IMG/VR virus record: IMGVR_UViG_3300009175_000029
Coordinates: 1-45,265 of that record
Length of the DNA: 45,265 nt
Strand: one strand, 5' to 3'
From: a virus
The position numbers and the translations under genes were made by a program. This document shows, one piece after another, positions 38,451-44,901 of this stretch. Position 1 is the stretch's first letter. Each line of letters starts with the position of its first letter. Under the pieces are notes generated by a model. The model saw nothing but the letters and a program-made list of their open reading frames with translations, made no database searches and had not been told where the DNA came from.

Positions 38451-38489
38451 TGCAATCGTTGTCTATGCAATCGTTGTCTATGCAATCGT
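38451..38489 (+). repeat. 15-bp tandem repeat, 2.6 copies
   Basis: TGCAATCGTTGTCTA at 38451-38465 and 38466-38480, then TGCAATCGT at 38481-38489. Exact copies. Located in the gene-free region; may be an iteron or a replication-slippage product. Confidence 0.8.
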
Positions 38490-38563
38490 GCATCCTAGCA
38501 CGTCGCAGCATGAGGGTTGTGAGGGTTTCGACACTCAAACGTCTAAACCGATTCTAGCCTTTT

Positions 38564-38960
38564 CGGAATGTGCCGATTTGCAGGTACTTTGCAATCAGGC
38601 TGTCCCCATCCCTCCCGTAACTTAGTGGTCGCTTACTTGCCTGCAAATGGGCACTTTTTGCCCCCAATGTTCGATTATGTTCGGTGTCTCAAATCGCCTC
38701 TAAATACGTAGGATTCCTACATCAAACTCCCCTAAGAAGGCCATTTAGCCTGCCGTTTAGCTAACCAACCAATGTTCGGTCCTGTGCGTGTATGTTCGAG
38801 TCTGAGCGTTTCCCCTACGCGCGCGTGACGGCCGCGCGTCTGAGTGTGCTTTCTAGCAGCCTAGCCGCCAGAAAGATTGTCAGATTCGGAAAAACACCTG
38901 CAAATCGGCACTATTTGGAATGTAGGATTCGGAAAAAGCCCTGCAAATCGGCACTATTTG
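38564..38960. repeat. iteron-like repeat family CTGCAAATCGGCACTATTTG
   Basis: Two 20-bp exact copies at 38898-38917 and 38941-38960, each preceded by GATTCGGAAAAA (38883-38894, 38926-38937), so a unit of period 43. A third copy with two changes is at 38641-38660. A fourth, inverted and partial, is at 38571-38584. Directly repeated 20-mers next to AT-rich sequence are typical of initiator-binding iterons. Confidence 0.7.
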
Positions 38961-39056
38961 AACCGTGTTGACTCCTGTTGACGGAAGGTATTGACTATCG
39001 GTGCAAGGTCAAATCGGACTAAAGGGGTCGCCATTAGCTAAGCACGTTCAGCACAA

Positions 39057-39412
39057 GGGACGACAGTCCCCGATTGCGTTTCAATCGGTCCCGTCTCTCG
39101 AATCGGCCTTCTCCCCAGAGGTCCACCATATTGGGGCCAATCCGCTAGGCCACATAGGATGAATGTGGCGCGAAGGTGCTAAGCCTTCCGGCCTGCCGAA
39201 CGGCAGGCTCACAGAATGGCCGAAGAAGAACTACGTACACGATTCGAGCCCCAGCCTAGCAAGCTAGGAACCCTCAGACGTGTACGTGGCCGTGTGGGAT
39301 AGGCTCACACGGCTATGCGCCGTCTGCCGAGAATGGCTACTATATCGGCAGGCACAAACAAACGGAACCGGAAGGTGACGCCCGAATGGGACGCTAGGCT
39401 GCAATGCCTAGC
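39057..39412 (+). ncRNA. hairpin-dense region upstream of the amidoligase operon
   Basis: Perfect stems in order: GGGAC/GTCCC (39057-39070), CGATTG/CAATCG (39071-39087), GCCACAT/ATGTGGC (39149-39169), GCCTGCCG/CGGCAGGC (39191-39208), ACGTACACG/CGTGTACGT (39233-39287) enclosing CCTAGC/GCTAGG (39255-39268), GCCGTGTG/CACACGGC (39289-39313), CTGCCGA/TCGGCAG (39324-39351), GCTAGGC/GCCTAGC (39393-39412). It ends ~30 bases before the ribosome site of the next gene. The first GGGAC can also pair with GTCCC at 39088-39092, an alternative fold. Strand is given as that of the following operon. Function as RNA is not shown; an origin structure is the alternative. Confidence 0.45.
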
Positions 39413-39454
39413 CTGAATGAGAGTCGAATCCCAAACTGTAGGAGGACTGCTACC

Positions 39455-39811
39455 ATGGACGATATGGCATTCGAAGCTAAGAGGATAGGCGCGAAGATTA
39501 TCGCGCACTACACACCGCGCCACGATAACACCTGTCGCGTGCTTGCTGAGATTCACGGTAACGTACAGCCATTCGTCGTCTACGTCTGGACGGGTACCAT
39601 CTTCATCTGGGGACACTACTTCGCCACGCTCGACGAAGCGCGCGCCGACTTCGCGCGAATGACAGTTGTGATGGACGCCAAGCTGGCGGCCGAACAGGCC
39701 GCGCGGCCGCGAATCAAGATGGGCGACACGTTCCTTCACGCTACCTTCGCCGAACTGGCTGAGGGTTGCGACTTGACCGAATCGGACGATTTGCTCGACT
39801 CTGCCGACTGA
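39455..39811 (+). CDS. hypothetical protein leading the amidoligase cassette
   Basis: 118 residues from ATG 39455, with GGAGG at 39441-39445. Sequence MDDMAFEAKRIGAKIIAHYT, EIHGNVQPFVVYVWTGTIFIW and FATLDEARADFARMTV: an alpha/beta domain (strand-strand-helix, residues ~10-75) followed by a helical acidic tail (AELAEGCDLTESDDLLDSAD). No family recognised. Reads with the amidoligase gene 66 bases downstream, so it may assist or regulate that pathway. Confidence 0.65.
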   Translation: MDDMAFEAKRIGAKIIAHYTPRHDNTCRVLAEIHGNVQPFVVYVWTGTIFIWGHYFATLDEARADFARMTVVMDAKLAAEQAARPRIKMGDTFLHATFAELAEGCDLTESDDLLDSAD

Positions 39812-39877
39812 ACAGGCTACTCCACAGGTTAGCAGCCTGAATGTCCACTCACCCGATACAGATTGGAGTTACCTAAA

Positions 39878-41230
39878 ATGTTTGGCGATACTCCCCCCAG
39901 CGCGGCCGATTTGCGGACTCTCGGATTCGATTTCTCCCGCACGTTCGGTGTGGAACTGGAGTTTTACTCGAATGACTACTCTCGCGACGAGATGGCGGCG
40001 AATCTCTCCCAGTCCACCGGACTCGACATCACGTCCCTCGAATACCACGATGCGCATAACGACTCCATGGGCTGGAAAATCGTGAGCGATGGTAGTCTCG
40101 ACGACTCAGAATACCGAGACGACGACGGAGAGTACGACTGCGATAACTGCGAGATGAACAGTTCGCGGTGCGACAATGATTGCTCGGAACACTGCGAGCC
40201 GAACGAATCATACTCCACCCGTCACGGGATGGAACTGGTCACGCCGGGCAACGCCGACGCTTTGCGCGGAACGGCCGGTATCGCGGACCTCTGGAACGTC
40301 TGCAAAGCGCTCAACCGGACGTATCCCGAGGTCGATTCCACCTGCGGGTTGCACGTCCACAGCGCGGCTGGCGACTTCAAGCTTCCGCAGTTCCAGCAGC
40401 TTGCTCGCCTGTACCTGAAGTACGAGGACACACTCGACGGGCTCATCCTGCCAGCGCGGCGCAACGGCGGCAACTGCCACGTCCGCAGTCTCACCGACGG
40501 CTACACTGGAACGGCGCACGAGATTGTCGCGAGAATCGACAGCGCGGATAGCCTGTACGATATCTGCCGGAACTGGCGCGACCGCTACACGACTCTCAAC
40601 CTGTATTCCTACGAGCAGCACGGGACGGCTGAGATTCGCCAGCATGAAGGAACGACCGATTTCGAGCGGATTCTTTGCTGGCTCATCCTCACTCAACGTA
40701 TCCTGAACGCGAGCTTCGGTGAGCCCTTGACGGCCGCCGACTTCGCCGACGACACCCTGCCGAGCCTTCCCGCCTTGATGGATGCACTACAGGCACCGCT
40801 CCAGCTGCGCTCATACTGGCAGACCATTGGCGATGACTACGCCGAGCAATACCGGCGCGACCTTGCGCGCCGCGAAGAGGTACGGATTCAGCAGGCCGAG
40901 TACGAGGCTCGCCGCCAAGCCCGCATGCGTGAGGATGAGCGAGTCCAGCGCTTGGCTCGCCGCGAGTTTGCCATCGTCCGCCAAGCAGTCGCGGACGAAA
41001 CGCCCCCGAGCTTCGCGCCGATGCCGGTGCGCTACCCTGACCGTTTCCGCCTCGCCGAGTCGGTCGAGGCGATGACGTATAACGAAATTAACGCCGAGCG
41101 CATCGCCGAAAACGCTCGCTTGGACGCCGAGCGTAACGCGGCCCGCGTCATTCGCGCGGCCGAAGATAGGAACTGGCGGCACGTCGCCAGAGTCGAGCGC
41201 CGCGAGCGTGCGCTTTGTGGCGCAGCATGA
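39878..41230 (+). CDS. amidoligase-family enzyme (Amidoligase_2-like, COOH-NH2 ligase)
   Basis: 450 residues; ATG 39878 chosen over an in-frame TTG at 39863 because GGAG (39865-39868) fits it. Motifs of the glutamine-synthetase/GCS-like amidoligase fold: FGVELEFY (24-30), SDGSLDD (70-76), MELVTPG (118-124), STCGLHVHS (154-162), then the RYTTLNLYSYEQHGTAEIRQ and HEGT segment (236-259) with the 'EhR..eGT' strand. The family joins a carboxylate to an amine with ATP. Between DGS and ELVTP lies an unusual insert with five Cys (C88, C91, C98, C102, C106) and many Asp, perhaps a metal site. The C-terminal ~150 residues are a long Arg/Glu helix. Substrate unknown; partner is the cyclotransferase downstream. 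Confidence 0.8.
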   Translation: MFGDTPPSAADLRTLGFDFSRTFGVELEFYSNDYSRDEMAANLSQSTGLDITSLEYHDAHNDSMGWKIVSDGSLDDSEYRDDDGEYDCDNCEMNSSRCDNDCSEHCEPNESYSTRHGMELVTPGNADALRGTAGIADLWNVCKALNRTYPEVDSTCGLHVHSAAGDFKLPQFQQLARLYLKYEDTLDGLILPARRNGGNCHVRSLTDGYTGTAHEIVARIDSADSLYDICRNWRDRYTTLNLYSYEQHGTAEIRQHEGTTDFERILCWLILTQRILNASFGEPLTAADFADDTLPSLPALMDALQAPLQLRSYWQTIGDDYAEQYRRDLARREEVRIQQAEYEARRQARMREDERVQRLARREFAIVRQAVADETPPSFAPMPVRYPDRFRLAESVEAMTYNEINAERIAENARLDAERNAARVIRAAEDRNWRHVARVERRERALCGAA

Positions 41231-41247
41231 CACTAGGAGAGTGACGC

Positions 41248-41493
41248 ATGAAAATCCACACGCGAGATGACGTGACCTTCACCGGCACGCCCGAGCAAGT
41301 CGTCGGTTTCCTCTGGAAAACGGCGTTCCTGCGGAACACAAGCCCGCCCAAGTACATGCGAGCCGTCGCGCGCCGAGTCAAGCTCGCGAGCGGCAAGCGC
41401 CCGCGCACTGACACCGCCGCGCATTTCCTCGCGGACCTCGCGGAGGCAGGCGTCATAACGATACTGGAGGTCGACGATGGGGCGACGCAATAG
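41248..41493 (+). CDS. small protein of the amidoligase cassette, 81 aa
   Basis: ATG 41248, GGAG nine bases upstream; its end overlaps the cyclotransferase gene by 17 bases. MKIHTRDDVTFTGTPEQVVG, FLWKTAFLRNTSPPKYMRAV and RRVKLASGKRPRTDTAAHFL: short beta strand, two helices, strongly basic middle. No enzyme motif. Always between the two enzymes here, so possibly a carrier, adaptor or substrate peptide; this is speculation from position. Confidence 0.65.
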   Translation: MKIHTRDDVTFTGTPEQVVGFLWKTAFLRNTSPPKYMRAVARRVKLASGKRPRTDTAAHFLADLAEAGVITILEVDDGATQ

Positions 41494-42262
41494 GCGTGAC
41501 TACTGGCAGAAAATCGACTGGCCGAAGTACCTCGCGACGCTCGAGGCCGAGTACGCGACGCACTCCCGCCTGTACCTCGGGTACGGCTCAAATCTGAACG
41601 TCCTACAGATGCAGGCGCGGTGTCCCACCAGCCTTCCGGTCGGGAAGTTCAGGCTGAGGAATCACAAGCTCGTCTTTTCCTCGGTACTCACTGTCGAGAA
41701 GTGCAAGGGCTCAAGCGTACCTGCTGCACTCTGGCGCGTAGCTCCGCAGGATATCGCGTCGCTCGACTCCTACGAGGGCTACCCGCACCTCTACGACAAA
41801 CAGACCTGCCGCGCGTGGGTGGGAGGCAAGCCCGAAACTGCCTTCTACTACACGCTAAACGAGCCCTACGCGGTCGAGCCCCCGTGCATATCCTACTATG
41901 AAACGTGCGCCGAGGGGTACGCCGAGTTCGGGCTCGACCTAAGCGTACTCGACGCAGCGGTCGCCGAGGCCAAGGTCGCCGAGCGCGAGGCCGAGGGCAC
42001 TATCGAACAGTGCGGGGCCTGCATGGAGCACGGCACGCGCGGCGCGATGGAGTATACCCGGAGCTTCGGCTACCTCTGCCCGCCTTGCGCGAAGATGCTC
42101 GGCTACGACTGGAGCTACGACAGCGACCGCCCGGCCTACGACTACGACGACACCACCGGGTCGAGCCACCGCATCAGCGACGACTATGACCTCATGCGCG
42201 AGCTTGACTGGACCCGCGACGAATCGCGGGACGTGTGGGACGGAACCAATCTGACACTCTAG
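41477..42262 (+). CDS. gamma-glutamylcyclotransferase-like enzyme fused to a zinc ribbon
   Basis: 261 residues from ATG 41477, GGAGG six bases upstream. GGCT/AIG2 fold: LYLGYGSNLN (32-41; the YGSN binding loop), HKLVFSS, WRVAPQDIASLDSYEGYP (catalytic Glu100 in the E-G motif), then AFYYTLN. The family cleaves gamma-glutamyl amine bonds with formation of 5-oxoproline. After residue ~175 comes an extra part: CGAC (179-182)...CPPC (201-204), a four-Cys zinc ribbon, then an acidic Tyr/Asp-rich tail. I do not know this fusion from ordinary GGCTs. With the amidoligase it could make and release gamma-glutamyl-type linkages. Confidence 0.8.
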   Translation: MGRRNRRDYWQKIDWPKYLATLEAEYATHSRLYLGYGSNLNVLQMQARCPTSLPVGKFRLRNHKLVFSSVLTVEKCKGSSVPAALWRVAPQDIASLDSYEGYPHLYDKQTCRAWVGGKPETAFYYTLNEPYAVEPPCISYYETCAEGYAEFGLDLSVLDAAVAEAKVAEREAEGTIEQCGACMEHGTRGAMEYTRSFGYLCPPCAKMLGYDWSYDSDRPAYDYDDTTGSSHRISDDYDLMRELDWTRDESRDVWDGTNLTL

Positions 42263-42270
42263 GGGGCATC

Positions 42271-42489
42271 ATGAACCACGCACCTATCGGCTACGTCTAC
42301 GAGGCCGACGTACACTGTCCGGGCTGCGCCTTCGCGAGATTCGGCCTCATGCGCGACGACCCCGACACACTGGACGCGGAGGGAAACCCCATCGGCGTCA
42401 TCGCGCCGTGGGACGAGACCCCCTCCGAGGGCGAGGTCTGCGGCACCTGCGGCGACGAGATATCCGAGCCTTGGTGGGCTGCACTATGA
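42271..42489 (+). CDS. zinc-ribbon protein, 72 aa
   Basis: ATG 42271 with AGGGGG upstream, nine bases after the cyclotransferase stop. MNHAPIGYVYEADVHCPGCA...EVCGTCGDEISEPWW: CPGC and CGTC pairs about 38 residues apart, an acidic spacer between. Same operon and orientation as the amidoligase cassette. Function unknown. Confidence 0.65.
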   Translation: MNHAPIGYVYEADVHCPGCAFARFGLMRDDPDTLDAEGNPIGVIAPWDETPSEGEVCGTCGDEISEPWWAAL

Positions 42490-42803
42490 GCGACCACACC
42501 GGCATCGACTGCCCGCCGAACTATCACGAGCTGCTGCGCTACTTCGCGCAGCTCGCCGAGGAGAACGCACCAGTGGACGGACTCTGCATCGGCGTCGCCA
42601 TCATGGGCGGCGACGGAGGGGTATACGCCCTGCTCCGCACGGAGCTGGGCACCGTGCTCACCAGCAACGAGAAGGGCCAGTGGACCGCTGGCCTGCGCGG
42701 ACACTTGGCCGAGGTCCAGTGGCCGAACGTGCGCGACAACGCCTATGCCTACGCCGAGATGCGCGGGCTCGACCTCGAAACCCACGTCGCGGGGGAAGCA
42801 TGA
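42486..42803 (+). CDS. hypothetical protein, 105 aa
   Basis: ATG 42486 overlaps the previous TGA (ATGA). Helical N-terminus (NYHELLRYFAQLAEENA), a beta-hairpin-like middle (LCIGVAIMGGDGGVYALLRT), and KGQWTAGLRGHLAEVQ...ETHVAGEA at the end. No family recognised. Confidence 0.6.
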   Translation: MSDHTGIDCPPNYHELLRYFAQLAEENAPVDGLCIGVAIMGGDGGVYALLRTELGTVLTSNEKGQWTAGLRGHLAEVQWPNVRDNAYAYAEMRGLDLETHVAGEA

Positions 42804-43135
42804 AGCTCATGACTAAGGAACTGGAGCGCAAGCTCCCCAAGCTCTACACGCAGGAAAGCAAGGAACTCGAAGCGCTGGTCATCATCCACTACTTCAACCC
42901 CGGCGGCATGGGCGACTGGTACATCACCGAGGGCGAGCGCGTGGACACAGTGGAGATGGACAACGACCTCCTCTTCTTCGGCCTCTGCTGCTTGTTCGAG
43001 GACGAGCTGGGCAACGTCTGCCTGAGCCAGCTCGAAGCCATCAAGTCGCCGCCCTTCGGGCTCGGCGTCGAGCGCGACCTGTACTGGACCCCGAAGACGC
43101 TGAGCGCCGTGATGGAGAGCAGGGCCGCACGATGA
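42800..43135 (+). CDS. DUF2958 family protein
   Basis: 111 residues, ATG 42800 overlapping the previous stop. The pattern MKLMTKELERKLPKLYTQES, then ALVIIHYFNPGGMGDWYITE, DNDLLFFGLCCLFEDELGNV, SQLEAI and GLGVERDLYWTPKTL matches DUF2958, a family common on plasmids and phages with no proven function. All the usual landmarks (LP.LY.qE, WY..EG, FG, ELG...L.eL, vERDL.w.P) are there. Confidence 0.8.
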   Translation: MKLMTKELERKLPKLYTQESKELEALVIIHYFNPGGMGDWYITEGERVDTVEMDNDLLFFGLCCLFEDELGNVCLSQLEAIKSPPFGLGVERDLYWTPKTLSAVMESRAAR

Positions 43136-43314
43136 TGAAGGACGAGGGCGAGCTTGCGAACCTCTGCGCCCGACTTGAAATGGCGCTGTGCGAGCTGGCG
43201 GAGGGTGCCGACCTGATGACGCGAGACATCCTCTACCTCGCCAAGACGGGGCCAGTGACGGTGGAGAGGCTGAGGAAGTACGTCGAGCGGCAGGACGCCG
43301 AGGCCACGCGATGA
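43132..43314 (+). CDS. small helical protein, first of a duplicated pair
   Basis: 60 residues, ATG 43132 overlapping the previous stop. ELANLCARLEMALCELAEGA, DLMTRDILYLAKTGPVTVER, LRKYVERQDAE. Two amphipathic helices joined by a KTGPVT turn. Clearly related to the next gene, so a tandem duplication. Function unknown. Confidence 0.6.
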   Translation: MMKDEGELANLCARLEMALCELAEGADLMTRDILYLAKTGPVTVERLRKYVERQDAEATR

Positions 43315-43493
43315 AGACGGAAGAGGAAGAGCTGGCGAAGCGCCGTGACAACTTCGAATATGCGCTTGCCCAGCTGGCCGAGTGCGCTGGCCTGATGAGA
43401 AAAGAGATGCTCCAGCTCGCCTTGAGCGGCCCCATCACGTCTGACGTGCTGAGGGGGCTATCGGCTGGTGCGATTAGCCGCCGGGAGGGCTGA
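43311..43493 (+). CDS. small helical protein, second of a duplicated pair
   Basis: 60 residues, ATG 43311 (ATGA overlap). ELAKRRDNFEYALAQLAECA, GLMRKEMLQLALSGPITSDV, LRGLSAG. Lines up with the preceding gene over ~45 residues (E-L-A...ALxxLAExAxLMxxxxLxLAxxGPxTxxxLR). Last gene before a gap with a hairpin. Confidence 0.6.
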   Translation: MKTEEEELAKRRDNFEYALAQLAECAGLMRKEMLQLALSGPITSDVLRGLSAGAISRREG

Positions 43494-43507
43494 ACGCAAC
43501 CTCGTGC

Positions 43508-43539
43508 TTGACTAACCTACTCTACGCCATATAGAGTAG
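43508..43539 (+). promoter_or_regulatory. promoter with an 8-bp operator-like inverted repeat
   Basis: TTGACT (43508-43513), 16-base spacer, TATAGA (43530-43535). CTACTCTA (43517-43524) and TAGAGTAG (43532-43539) form a perfect inverted repeat over spacer and -10, suggesting repressor control of the 43.6-45.3 kb operon. Confidence 0.55.
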
Positions 43540-43554
43540 CCCTACAGACGCAGA

Positions 43555-43583
43555 GAGGGCGGGAGTTAGCAGCTCCCGCCCTC
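43555..43583 (+). terminator. 11-bp hairpin in the leader of the last operon
   Basis: GAGGGCGGGAG (43555-43565) pairs with CTCCCGCCCTC (43573-43583), seven-base loop, no T run. It lies downstream of the 43508 promoter and may be an attenuator, or the 3' end of the preceding operon. Confidence 0.6.
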
Positions 43584-43643
43584 GTGTGTCCACCCACCCA
43601 AGAGCAGACATCTACATCATACACCCACCCAAGGGAGACCACC

Positions 43644-43802
43644 ATGAAGCGTGTCCTCGTCACCGTAGCCGTGCTCGTCGCAGCCGCCCTGTGCCTGCGC
43701 GTGGCCGGTCCCTACATCCCCTCCATCTGGCTCACCGCCGCGTGCCTCGTGGGCCTGCCTTTCCTCCTCGGTGCCGTGCTCTGCGGCTGGGTCATCGCAT
43801 GA
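43644..43802 (+). CDS. small two-helix membrane protein, 52 aa
   Basis: ATG 43644 with AGGGAG six bases upstream. MKRVLVTVAVLVAAALCLRV, then IWLTAACLVGLPFLLGAVLC: two membrane helices joined by a short GPYIPS turn, almost no soluble part. It could be secreted-signal-like at the N-terminus. Function unknown. Confidence 0.65.
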   Translation: MKRVLVTVAVLVAAALCLRVAGPYIPSIWLTAACLVGLPFLLGAVLCGWVIA

Positions 43803-44023
43803 GGTCCGCGACGCTGCCCATTGACATCAACTTCTCGTTTGGCGAGTCCGAGCGTGCCGAGCGCCTCTGCCCCGAGTGCGGGGCCAGCTTCTCGACGCAG
43901 TCCATGCCCTCGCATCAACAGGGCTGGGGTCCTGAGGACCAAGTCGTCGAGTGCAACCAGTGTGGCACCATCTACGGTCACGCCGTGACCGTAGGGCACT
44001 TCGATACGAAATGGATGGGATGA
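43799..44023 (+). CDS. zinc-ribbon protein, 74 aa
   Basis: ATG 43799 (ATGA overlap). MRSATLPIDINFSFGESERA, then RLCPECGASFSTQS and VVECNQCGTIYGHAV: classic CPxCG...CxxCG zinc ribbon with a 26-residue spacer. Function unknown. Confidence 0.65.
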   Translation: MRSATLPIDINFSFGESERAERLCPECGASFSTQSMPSHQQGWGPEDQVVECNQCGTIYGHAVTVGHFDTKWMG

Positions 44024-44307
44024 CCATGCCGCAGACCCCCTTCGACAGAGAGCACGTCAGCGCTACCGTCGCCGCGACCGGAGACGAGGTCCTGATGCGG
44101 TGTGAGTCGGTCTACAGCATCGCCTCACCCATCACGGACGGTCGCATTATGAACGTGACCACGTTCGTCGCCGCCCGCGACCTGAGGGACCTCATCGAGG
44201 TGCTGGAGCTGGCCGAGACTGAGGTCTGCGCCCGCGAGGTCGCCGACGCGCTCACGTTCTACGCCGACTCCGAGCTGGTCTCCAACCCGGCGGAGGAGGT
44301 CGCATGA
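44020..44307 (+). CDS. hypothetical protein, 95 aa
   Basis: ATG 44020 overlaps the previous stop; a second Met two codons later (44026) is possible. Beta-rich first half (VSATVAATGDEVLMRCESVYS), MNVTTFVAARDLRDLIEVLE, then helical acidic C-terminus (ETEVCAREVADALTFYADSE). No family recognised. Confidence 0.6.
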   Translation: MTMPQTPFDREHVSATVAATGDEVLMRCESVYSIASPITDGRIMNVTTFVAARDLRDLIEVLELAETEVCAREVADALTFYADSELVSNPAEEVA

Positions 44308-44435
44308 GTGAGGGTAAGGCCGAGGAGCCTATCAACGTCTGCCCGAGCCGTGACTGGTACTACTGCCAAGACTGCAAGGGCCACAACAAGTGCGACCAAG
44401 AGCCCGACTACCCAACAGGAAACGAGGCGGAGTGA
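44304..44435 (+). CDS. small Cys-containing protein, 43 aa
   Basis: ATG 44304 overlaps the previous TGA, and its TGA overlaps the next ATG (TGATG). MSEGKAEEPINVCPSRDWYY, CQDCKGHNKCDQEPDY: four Cys (C-x7-C-x2-C-x5-C), likely a zinc microdomain. Function unknown. Confidence 0.6.
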   Translation: MSEGKAEEPINVCPSRDWYYCQDCKGHNKCDQEPDYPTGNEAE

Positions 44436-44641
44436 TGGCTGATACACCGGCCTTTAGCAAGCGCGACGACCACTTCTTCAAGGATATGGCATCGCCCACC
44501 GAGCGCTTCGCCTACGTCCTCTTCTGCGAGTCCGAGGAGGCGCGCTACAAGGCGATGAAGGAGGAGGCCCTTCTGGCTGCTCTCGACCTCGCCGAGCTGG
44601 ACGTGGGTCCCGAGGGAATCTACGCGGACGGCGCAGCATGA
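44435..44641 (+). CDS. hypothetical protein, 68 aa
   Basis: ATG 44435 in TGATG; upstream in-frame residues shadow the previous gene. KRDDHFFKDMASPTERFAYV, LFCESEEARYKAMKEEALLA: helical, acidic. No family recognised. Confidence 0.6.
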   Translation: MADTPAFSKRDDHFFKDMASPTERFAYVLFCESEEARYKAMKEEALLAALDLAELDVGPEGIYADGAA

Positions 44642-44901
44642 AGACGTGCGTCGAGTGCAAGGACGACGCCTGCGCCAACCGGGGGAGCCTGTTCGCATCC
44701 TCTTGCGAGGACTTCACGGGTGCCCCGGTACATGAGGTCAACGTCCCGTGGTGCCCCACGCTGGAGGACTACAACATGCTCCGCGCCCGCTACAATGACA
44801 GCATCCACCGCGAGACCATCCTGCGTGACCGCGTGACGCACTTCGAGCAGGCCGTCGCAGGAGTGGTCCGCTGGGCGAGCGAGGAGGCCGGGGATGAGTA
44901 G
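44638..44901 (+). CDS. hypothetical protein with N-terminal CxxC, 87 aa
   Basis: ATG 44638 overlaps the previous stop. N-terminus MKTCVECKDDACANRG...SSCEDF holds four Cys, possible zinc site; then PWCPTLEDYNMLRARYND and a long helix (ETILRDRVTHFEQAVAGVVR). Function unknown. Confidence 0.6.
   Translation: MKTCVECKDDACANRGSLFASSCEDFTGAPVHEVNVPWCPTLEDYNMLRARYNDSIHRETILRDRVTHFEQAVAGVVRWASEEAGDE

Larger units (their letters stand above)
38091..39454. other. 1.36-kb gene-free region: candidate replication origin and structured leader
   Basis: No ORF here has a ribosome site plus protein-like composition. AT content is higher than around. Contents: palindromes 38276-38350, a 15-bp tandem repeat 38451-38489, iteron-like repeats 38564-38960, four ATGTTCG words 38667-38798, and a hairpin series 39057-39412. 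DnaB and SSB are encoded, and no initiator protein was recognised. I read the left part as a likely replication origin and the right part as a structured RNA or cis element of the next operon. Confidence 0.5.

Noticed and set aside
38451-38489. Repeats considered as a CRISPR array
   Set aside because: Copies are contiguous, 15 bp, with no spacers. The Cas4-like nuclease has a normal phage replication context and no other cas gene is present.
38416-38625. Plus-strand 69-codon frame in the gene-free region
   Set aside because: It contains the 15-bp tandem repeat read as AIVVY units, has no ribosome site and no protein-like composition.
39235-39440. tRNA-like words (ATTCGAGCC, TCGAATCCC) in the hairpin region
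   Set aside because: The flanking stems pair differently and no acceptor stem exists; read as part of other hairpins.
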